A stretch of 64,000 bases of DNA from CBDFNN01 sp965250215 (GTDB lineage: Bacteria > Bacteroidota > Rhodothermia > Rhodothermales > DATKEJ01): positions 310,001 to 374,000 of the forward strand of contig CBDFNN010000004.1 of the NCBI GenBank assembly GCA_965250215.1, read 5' to 3'. A program made the translations under genes and the position numbers. The notes under the pieces are model-generated. The model was not told the origin of the DNA. It was given only the letters and a program-made list of their open reading frames with translations, and searched no databases. Positions 52,101-57,941 of the stretch are shown in pieces. Position 1 is the first letter of the stretch. Every line of letters starts with the position of its first letter.

Positions 52101-53519
52101 TCACATGCAAACGAAGAACAAAAAACGTATTTCTGGCGAGTGCGGGCCTGTAATGCGGAGGGAGAAAACTGTTCACCGTGGTCGAGCGATATCATGGTTG
52201 CGAATGGCTGGGTGTTTACCACAGGCTTCTATAATGGGCCTCAGACATTTCCTCCTCTGTTTCTCAATACTCCTACAGACGGAGCAACCACTTCAGCAAC
52301 TCCGACCCTTGTATGGTCGGGAGATCCAAACAGTAACTTAAGTTCTCTACAATCCGAGCTAAGTATAGCCACCGATCCCCTCCATACAGCGGAGACTATC
52401 GTATTCCAAGGGTATGAATATGTACCTAGTGGACGTGTGGTGTCTATGGAGATTCCAGCTCTAAACACCCAAACAACCTATTACTGGCGAGCAAGATGGT
52501 GCTCTTTGTCGGAGTGTGGTTATTGGAGCCCCGTGTGGAGTTTTACAACTGAAGCCAATGACGTCCAGCGCTACTACTACTTGAGTGATCATTTAGGTAG
52601 TACCAGAGTCGTCTTCAACGATGAAGGACAGGTCAACGACTTCTCCGACTATTACCCATTTGGCTTGGAGATGCCGGGAAGGTCGACCCAATCCGGGACC
52701 AAGGCGCTCGAGAACTACACTGGTCATGAGTTGGATAAGGAGACGGGTCTGCACTATGCCAATGCCAGGTATTACGATGCTGTGACCGGAAGGTGGGGCG
52801 TCAGAGATCCCCTGGGGGATTCGTACCCACAAAACAGTGCTTATTCATACGTTTTGAATGACCCAATAAGCAAGGTTGATCTAGACGGAAGGGATGTAAC
52901 TTGTGTTACACGAGAACATTGCAATCAGTTGGCAAATGATATAAATTCTGCTCATTCGGGTCATGATGGGGATACAAATATCACGGTTGAGGAGTATAGA
53001 GAACAAGTGGACGTGTCAAACTTCGACCTACTTAGACCTTCGACGTGGTTCGGCAAAGGTAGCAAGACAACAAAAACCGTAACAAAATATCGACTATCTA
53101 CCTCAGATAGTAGTTTCGACTGGGCTCAAGACAAATTTACTCTAGCTGTTTACGATGTCATCAATACAAATGAGGTTTCGTTTTCAGTTAAATATGTACC
53201 TGGAGATACAGATCTTTCAGGATGGCCAGTGCATGCGTCTGCATTTGATTCACAAGCGAGAGCAGATATTGGGCTAGGTGGGGGACTTATCAGAATTTCC
53301 AGTGACGGAAACAGACTAGGCGAACCAAATGGAGTTGTAGCTCTTCATGAATTAATCGGCCATGGTCATCCGGTTGGTGCCAATTACGCTATCGGAGTTA
53401 ACAACCACTATCAGAATCTTCTCGGATATCGACTCAAAGCTGGACGAGGTAGTGATCAACCAGGTTATCTTGGTACAGGGATTACGATTTTAAACCTTTA
53501 CTTTAAAATGGAAAAATAG
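49179..53519 (+). CDS. Secreted multi-FN3-like protein carrying the Rhs core and a putative metallopeptidase toxin tip
   Basis: 1446 residues with a signal peptide (LLFIVLAVGGGLSTGAHA). After a Ser/Gln-rich linker (~135-170) come about nine fibronectin-III-like units, recognised by repeated TYYWRVRACN...CSPWS (e.g. ~265, ~475, ~990, ~1115). From ~residue 1130 the Rhs-associated core begins: YYYLSDHLGSTRVVF, SDYYPFGLEMPGR, YTGHELDKETGLHYANARYY, then RWGVRDPLGDSYPQNSAYSY and DLDGRD. The ~208-residue tip (1239-1446) is variable-type and contains H1390-E-L-I-G-H1395-G-H, an HExxxH-like zinc pattern, so a peptidase toxin is inferred. The core is what the preceding Rhs gene lacks. The small membrane protein 2 bp downstream is the likely immunity factor. 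No DNase or deaminase motif seen in the tip. Confidence 0.85.
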   Translation: MKTMSFFRLLFIVLAVGGGLSTGAHAQEILFSLDITEEPVGTGDEVLVRIFDSDQMGGFTYLYPDTVADFSSQVLFAQSMIGENIVFSFGIYRPSEGKVYWEESNQRSSVVPDSGMVTTLPGYVLGELDPGHTVSSSVASSPTSQKSQAQANEKPKEGGDIPSSSSSLGGPFATGTYLPMPDLLSPSNPAFEVAIDPVLDWQFGGTSGNYQFDYQIGNDLPGNVAKMAPVVVVYDTEADLKNTPLLEEEKYYWRVRGCDVGTQLLCSPWTEMWQFTTVFDLQADGNIDLLSPQDGEELGTTTPIFTWDLSGNYQNQGDIHFYVCDASTSSSACLASEALFTVDPETVGVNDRESIALPVTGLTSLADTSSFYWRIERNWNGNVDPGTVGYFSIETAGPGVPEVPGLAYPSAGEALVSLNPVLSWGSVENAAYYEYQHGFYADVLTEASPAPINVGSNTNTSDPGNTPTSLDYSTTYRWRVRACNLGVCSAWSTPRVFTTLYPPISITYPGTGTQATTLDVGWTYDSNLGGPFEEFAVEWSTGKLSNPEGRIDNIPGSQLHAVLSQLPASSEVNWHVQGRGGDVWQAFSSDSGFLTGSGHGPISLLTPDGSVEIEPSYPAPPTFDWDDGTGGYQQFEVRVGQSHLSTYEWQTFSVYNGMITSFTWTPLLYDANYGWQVRARIGGVWEAWTDAVYFDTVADPGAPTAITLDSPRNGSVVFSEYPSYSWALDRAYDELEWYLCSGVTCDAGASNIVQSVIPLPDSATTHQQSIYEAPLGDSLSYAWMVRGKVDTLWTNSSVFTFTVDLDSTGGQTAPPPGPTQFTYPFEYSEDNPVLMPTHFTAGWRPVYEASLYRYQVHGSVAWPLEVEVTEQSYAPVENLAQGSDQYMRVQACNNNGCSSWSETRHIKIKDYGVPAPGTPTLAGPADNAINTILDVPLSWYEASGTVPESYQYQIATDGSFADAQIYSSPYTLVESHANEEQKTYFWRVRACNAEGENCSPWSSDIMVANGWVFTTGFYNGPQTFPPLFLNTPTDGATTSATPTLVWSGDPNSNLSSLQSELSIATDPLHTAETIVFQGYEYVPSGRVVSMEIPALNTQTTYYWRARWCSLSECGYWSPVWSFTTEANDVQRYYYLSDHLGSTRVVFNDEGQVNDFSDYYPFGLEMPGRSTQSGTKALENYTGHELDKETGLHYANARYYDAVTGRWGVRDPLGDSYPQNSAYSYVLNDPISKVDLDGRDVTCVTREHCNQLANDINSAHSGHDGDTNITVEEYREQVDVSNFDLLRPSTWFGKGSKTTKTVTKYRLSTSDSSFDWAQDKFTLAVYDVINTNEVSFSVKYVPGDTDLSGWPVHASAFDSQARADIGLGGGLIRISSDGNRLGEPNGVVALHELIGHGHPVGANYAIGVNNHYQNLLGYRLKAGRGSDQPGYLGTGITILNLYFKMEK

Positions 53520-53521
53520 AG

Positions 53522-53836
53522 ATGGAAAACGAGTTCTTTTTGGCTGGTATATTCAATGTATTCCTTGCATTTTCCCCTATAATTGCGGTTTTTCTTATCT
53601 TTTTATTTGGAAGAAAAATGCAGTTAACGGAGAGAAATGCGGTGTTGGTTATATTCCTAATTGGAATTATCTGCCACCTTTTTTTTAAGGCCCGTATACT
53701 CAATGATATCAAATCACTTGCCAGTCCTACTCTTGAGCTTATCGAAAATGGGATATGGTATTCTTCAATTCCGTTGATGGTTTCGGCGATATGTGCGGCA
53801 TCAATAGTCATTTTTTATAGGGTTAATGGAGAGTGA
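53522..53836 (+). CDS. Small four-helix membrane protein, candidate immunity protein
   Basis: 104 residues with three or four hydrophobic helices (~8-27, 39-52 and 75-98, with a weaker one between) and a short polar tail. It begins 2 bp after the Rhs-tip gene stop codon, with GAG just ahead of the ATG. Polymorphic-toxin loci carry the immunity gene directly downstream of the toxin tip, and immunity proteins against envelope-acting toxins are often small membrane proteins, so that role is inferred from place and size. Composition is more AT-rich than the large genes, as is common for such cassettes. I do not recognise a named family. Confidence 0.7.
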   Translation: MENEFFLAGIFNVFLAFSPIIAVFLIFLFGRKMQLTERNAVLVIFLIGIICHLFFKARILNDIKSLASPTLELIENGIWYSSIPLMVSAICAASIVIFYRVNGE

Positions 53837-53872
53837 AGGATAATTCCTGAAATACGATATCCGAGCGTCCAT

Positions 53873-53926
53873 CGTCCCTTATGTACCCCTAACATGAATC
53901 TCCGGAAAGCTTTCCTATTTTGGCAG
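53873..53926. repeat. Repeated ~54-bp block, copy A
   Basis: Starts CGTCCCTTATGTACCCCTA and later contains GAAAGC..TT.CTATTTT. A related copy lies at 54762-54816. Copy B adds an inverted arm forming a perfect hairpin; copy A does not. Perhaps a 5'-flank remnant of duplicated cassettes. Confidence 0.6.
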
Positions 53927-54115
53927 TGAATCTGACTTTGGGTGCTCAAATGAGATTAGTCTAATCCTGTCAATGTCTTCCGGATCGTGTTGTCATATCG
54001 ATGACTCACATTCGATTGTTCATCCGTCAGAGGCAACATCCTTCCGGATGATCCCAAGGGACACCTACTCAAACATCGATCGGAAGAGCTGGGCCTTTAG
54101 CAATAGGGGATAACT

Positions 54116-54463
54116 ATGAACTCAAATGATCTACAAGTGGAAGAAAAGATATTGATCAGGGTTCGTGCAAGATTACGTTTATATGTGAACGGACGCTCCC
54201 TGCCTATCCGAGACAGTTATCGACCATTGTTTCTATTTGGTGGCCGAGACAACGTGTCTGGCTATATTAACCTGATAAATGATAGACTAATCGAATTAGG
54301 TACTGAGGCAAATGTCTATGTTGACTTTGTCAATTCTGAAACAAATAGAAAAAACATATACCTCGGCAGAATAGTTGAGTTCGGAGAAGGTCCAGATTTG
54401 AAGGTCGGATCAATATTAATCGAAGAAGCTCGCTTCATTTCAGTTTCAAGCGAAAAAATTTGA
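54116..54463 (+). CDS. Small beta-rich protein of unassigned function
   Basis: 115 residues, well formed from ATG to stop. The middle resembles an elongation-factor-Tu-like C-terminal beta-barrel: RDSYRPLFLFGGRDNVSGYI then NVYVDFVNSETN, and VGSILIEEARFI. Small stand-alone proteins of that appearance are sometimes annotated EF-Tu-like and turn up beside toxin loci, but a translation role is unlikely without the GTPase domain. It lies 280 bp after the putative immunity gene and before a decayed propeller copy, so it may be a second immunity protein or a cassette passenger. I cannot assign a function. Confidence 0.6.
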   Translation: MNSNDLQVEEKILIRVRARLRLYVNGRSLPIRDSYRPLFLFGGRDNVSGYINLINDRLIELGTEANVYVDFVNSETNRKNIYLGRIVEFGEGPDLKVGSILIEEARFISVSSEKI

Positions 54464-54817
54464 GATTGTTGTATTTTCTGAACATTCGGTACGGGCGTAG
54501 TGCTTGTGGTGAACGAATGATTGGGACCTCGAACTATGGCCGCAGGATTTGAAGGAACGACCTGGCCGTGTCTCTCTGAATGGAATCGGGGGAGTAGGAA
54601 TGTTTCAATTCCACGATGTAGGTAGCCATTTGAATTTGTTCGATCGTGCCCGGAACCGGCAGCGAAGAGGGCAGATAAAGACTTGACACCATTGCTAAAG
54701 CCTGGTCTTTTGAGGGCTCATTTCGCATACCCTTATTAACATACCAGAAAGGGGTACATAACGTCCTTTATGTACCCCTATTGTACTTCTTAAGAAAGCA
54801 TTGCTATTTTTGATATT
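54464..54817. other. Intergenic region with a strong hairpin and repeat copy B
   Basis: About 350 bp. AGGGGTACATA/TATGTACCCCT at 54750-54779 is a perfect 11-bp stem with an 8-nt loop. It lies within the block at 54762-54816 related to 53873-53926. A 64-codon minus-strand frame (54534-54728) exists but has no homology I recognise and no start signal, so I do not call it a gene. Confidence 0.5.
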
Positions 54818-55045
54818 TTGGGGGCCGCGTGGCATCAGGGCTCCTAGTAATAATGGAACGGCACCAGACGTGGGCATGTCCGGGTCTATGACACATTTCT
54901 AGGTGACATGTATTTTTTTTATCCTACGGTTTTTCTTGCGGTCCCCATTTAGGTGAAGAGGTATGTATACGGCCCTGAACGCCGCTGGGTTTGTTCCTCT
55001 CACTCAACCTTACATCTCGCCTCCTTTCAACTATGCGGGGGGTGA
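54818..55045 (+). pseudogene. Decayed partial copy of the downstream propeller gene
   Basis: About 228 bp match the end of the last propeller repeat and the beginning of the shared C-terminal module in the gene at 55215. GGCTCCTAGTAATAATGGAAC and CATGTCCGGGTCTATGA, then TTTCTTGCGG, TATGTATACGG and TTCCTCTCACTCAACC correspond to 56391-56600 in order, with short deletions and frameshifts. It lies directly upstream of the intact gene in the same orientation, indicating a tandem duplication that decayed. Confidence 0.75.
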
Positions 55046-55214
55046 CTCACTTCTAAGTTCTCGTCCAACAATCGAGTATCTCTATTTTTGTCTTTGCCTG
55101 CTGAGTATATCGGCATCATTTCCGAGAAGTACCGTATTTGTAGGTCTATATGTAAAACCCTTTCTTACGATATTCCAACCGTTTTGACGATGTACCAATC
55201 AATTTCATATCTCT

Positions 55215-57122
55215 ATGGGTTTTGTACAATTTCTGGTGTCGCCACGTATTCTCCATATCACTGTCTCGTTTCTATTCCTCAACCTGATACCAGGTAACAT
55301 CCTTGCGCAAGTCCAGATGGGGGGAGATATAGACGGCGAGGCTGCAGAGGATTGGTCCGGGGTTTCGGTGTCGACTTCGGTTGATGGGAGCCGTGTGGCC
55401 ATTGGGGCCATTGGTAATGACGGAACGGGACCCGATGCAGGCCATGTCCGGGTCTATGAATTCGTGGGAGGGGCTTGGAACCAGGTTGGCGCCGATATAG
55501 ACGGCGAGGCGGCAGGGGACGGGTCCGGGGTTTCGGTGTCGATTTCGTCGAATGGAAGTCGTGTGGCAATCGGGGCTAGATACAATGACGGGTCGCATAA
55601 CGGTGCGGGCCATGTCCGGGTCTATGAATTGGTGGGAGGGGCTTGGAACCAGGTTGGCGCCGATATAGACGGCGAGGCGGCAGGGGACCGGTCCGGGAAT
55701 GCGGTATCGATGTCGTCGAATGGGAGCCGTGTGGCCATCGCGGCTTCTTTCAATGGCGGTACGGGGCCATATGCGGGCCATGTCCGGGTCTATGACCTGC
55801 TAGGAGGGGCTTGGAACCAGGTTGGCGCCGATATAGACGGTGAGGCGGCTGAGGATTGGTCTGGGCGATCGGTATCGATGTCAGCGGATGGGAGCCGTGT
55901 GGCCATCGGGGCTTACGCCAATGGCGGTACGGGACCATATGCGGGCCATGTCCGGGTCTATGAATTCGTAGGAGGGGCTTGGAAGCAGGTTGGCGTCGAT
56001 ATTGACGGTGAGGCGGCACATAACCAATCTGGCTATTCGGTATCGCTGTCGTCGGATGGGAGCCGTGTGGCCATTGGGGCTCCGAGAAATGATGGAACGG
56101 GACCCGATGCAGGCCATGTCCGGGTCTATGAATTCGTGGGAGGGACTTGGAACCAGGTTGGCGCCGATATTGACGGCGAGGCGGCAGGGGACCAGTCCGG
56201 GAATGCGGTATCGCTGTCGTCGGATGGGAGCCGTGTGGCCATCGGGGCCTTTTTTAGTAGCGAAACGGGTGTCAGAGCGGGCCATGTCCGGGTCTATGAA
56301 TTCGTGGGAGGGACTTGGAACCAGGTTGGCGCCGATATGGACGGAAAGGCGGCATATAACCAATCTGGGTCTTCGGTGTCGTTGTCGTCGGATGGGGGCC
56401 GTGTGGCTATCGGGGCTCCTTTTTATTCTGGAACGGAATCCAGCTCGGGCTATGCCCAGGTCTTTGATTTAGTGGGCTTTTATTTGAATATTAGGGTGTT
56501 TCTTGCGGGTCCACATATAGGGGGAGGTATGCATACGGGTCTAAACATCGCAGGAGTTATTCCTCTCACTCAACCCTACAATTCGCCTCCTTTTAATAAT
56601 GCGGGGACAGAGACAATAGCAAGCATACCTGAGGATATGGTTGACTGGGTATTTGTTGAACTTCGGAATGGGACCATGGAATCAGATGTGGTTGGTCGAA
56701 GAGCTGGAATTCTACGTAGCAGCGGACACATTACCGATTTGGATGGCGGTGTTCTAAAATATCCTGGTATTGACGATGGTAGTTATTACGTTGTTGTGTA
56801 TCACCGAAATCATCTCGCCATCATGAGCGCGAACCCCATACTCATGGAGGGAAGTGTCTCGTACGATTTCACAGATGATCTAGCAAAGGCATTTGGGACG
56901 AATCCTATGAGAGACATATCAGGTGAGTTTGTGATGTGGGGAGGTGATGGAAATAGTAGTGGCGATACAACAGCATTTGACTTCCTCAACGAATGGTTAC
57001 CTATTAATGGGACAGTGGCGGGATATTATGGCGGAGACTTTAATATGAGCTCTACTGCGACTGCCTTTGATTTTCTAAATGTGTGGCTGCCTGCAAACGG
57101 TATGGCTTCTCAAGTTCCTTAG
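55215..57122 (+). CDS. Secreted seven-repeat beta-propeller (FG-GAP-like) protein with novel C-terminal module
   Basis: 635 residues. Signal peptide MGFVQFLVSPRILHITVSFL then FLNLIPGNILAQ. Residues ~36-425 are seven tandem 56-residue repeats, each with DIDGEAAGD.SG..VS.S..GSRVAIGA....TG..AGHVRVYE.VGG.WNQVG, matching one blade each of a seven-bladed propeller as in FG-GAP/integrin-like folds. The DNA of the units is nearly identical in places, so the gene grew by recent tandem duplication. Residues ~421-635 are the C-terminal module shared with the genes at 861 and 60212 (VFLAGPHIGGGM, VDWVFVELRNG, YHRNHLAIMSA, then tandem GGDGN/GDFNMSS loops each followed by FDFLN(E/V)WLP and terminal ASQVP). 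Probably surface-exposed and involved in binding. No T9SS type-A tail. Confidence 0.85.
   Translation: MGFVQFLVSPRILHITVSFLFLNLIPGNILAQVQMGGDIDGEAAEDWSGVSVSTSVDGSRVAIGAIGNDGTGPDAGHVRVYEFVGGAWNQVGADIDGEAAGDGSGVSVSISSNGSRVAIGARYNDGSHNGAGHVRVYELVGGAWNQVGADIDGEAAGDRSGNAVSMSSNGSRVAIAASFNGGTGPYAGHVRVYDLLGGAWNQVGADIDGEAAEDWSGRSVSMSADGSRVAIGAYANGGTGPYAGHVRVYEFVGGAWKQVGVDIDGEAAHNQSGYSVSLSSDGSRVAIGAPRNDGTGPDAGHVRVYEFVGGTWNQVGADIDGEAAGDQSGNAVSLSSDGSRVAIGAFFSSETGVRAGHVRVYEFVGGTWNQVGADMDGKAAYNQSGSSVSLSSDGGRVAIGAPFYSGTESSSGYAQVFDLVGFYLNIRVFLAGPHIGGGMHTGLNIAGVIPLTQPYNSPPFNNAGTETIASIPEDMVDWVFVELRNGTMESDVVGRRAGILRSSGHITDLDGGVLKYPGIDDGSYYVVVYHRNHLAIMSANPILMEGSVSYDFTDDLAKAFGTNPMRDISGEFVMWGGDGNSSGDTTAFDFLNEWLPINGTVAGYYGGDFNMSSTATAFDFLNVWLPANGMASQVP
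55316..56470. repeat. Seven 168-bp in-frame tandem repeats
   Basis: Period 168 bp, seven units encoding the propeller blades, with long stretches identical between neighbours (for example CATGTCCGGGTCTATGAATT recurs in most units). Long open frames appear on the opposite strand only because the repeat is stop-free in several frames. Confidence 0.9.
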
Positions 57123-57311
57123 CCTGTATACCTGAGGTCCAACGCCTGCATCACGAACTCATACTTGCCCGCTGCAGGATTTTACACAGTTAGTTGCCGG
57201 ACCTTTTAGAGCGTCGAGTTGCCGCTTCAGTTTACTTAACTCATTTCTTGAGTATAAAGTAGACTTAGATTAAGTAAACCAGTTATTTGGACTTGAGATA
57301 GAAGCTACCAA

Positions 57312-57366
57312 CGATGAGGAGGGGAGAGAGGAGACAGTTTCCTAAAACGACCGTATAATTAAACCA
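57312..57366. repeat. Shared downstream block, copy 1
   Basis: CGATGAGGAGGGGAGAGAGG followed by AGTTT, then CCGTATAATTAAACC. A related block with the same order lies at 62283-62342, similarly ~80-190 bp downstream of another gene with the shared C-terminal module. Confidence 0.6.
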
Positions 57367-57646
57367 CATGGCTTCCGCCGAAGTTGAAGAACTACCGTTT
57401 GTTAATTGAGGCTATTAGCAACTCTGGCGTAAAAGGGCTAAATAGGTCGTCCCATGTCGAAAGAAGCTGGCATGTCAAAACAAAAATCGTTCATCTATGA
57501 CAGTTCTATAGCTTAGTTGGATCAACCAGCTTAATATCTGCTTCAGTTAGGAGAGACTCTGATAATTGATTTAATGACGATTCCAAAAGTCGCAAGCGGC
57601 TGCTGAGCATTATCAATAATTCCTGTTGTGAACTTAGGCGAGGGAT

Positions 57647-57751
57647 AATTACACTGGCCACGAACTCGATGCAGGTACTGGACTTTACTATGACAATGCT
57701 AGAGGTCAGAATTATGGCGAAAACATTAGGTGGAATTCTCGTTCCAGTTAA
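57647..57751 (+). pseudogene. Orphan fragment of an Rhs core domain
   Basis: Reads NYTGHELDAGTGLYYDNARG then a short tail to a stop at 57749-57751. It is clearly homologous to the ENYTGHELDKETGLHYANARYY segment of the Rhs core in the gene at 49179. Nothing upstream continues it, so it is a leftover of another Rhs gene or tip cassette, 4 kb downstream of the live locus. Confidence 0.75.
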
Positions 57752-57941
57752 TACAGTATCTGATATTAGTCATGAAATAGTGCGACTAAAAGGTCGCGTA
57801 TTTCAAAGATGAAGGACGGACACTGGGTCTAATTTATTGGATCACGTTTTCCGAAATTAATAGGAGAATCCTAGTGAATATGGAATACCCGCAGTGCCTG
57901 ACTGTCCAATTGAACCAACAATATCTCGACTATTAATCTTG

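Larger units (their letters stand above)
57123..57893. other. Long intergenic region with gene debris
   Basis: About 770 bp. It contains the downstream repeat block at 57312-57366, the orphan Rhs-core fragment at 57647-57751, and otherwise no sequence I can assign. It appears to be a graveyard of cassettes between two secreted-protein genes. Confidence 0.6.

Noticed and set aside
54534..54728. 64-codon minus-strand frame upstream of the decayed propeller copy
   Set aside because: No recognisable motif, no ribosome-binding signal and no neighbours to support it.
55272..56363. Long open frames on the minus strand across the propeller gene
   Set aside because: They arise because the 168-bp repeat has no stop in those frames; the products are Arg/Pro/His-rich repeats without start signals.
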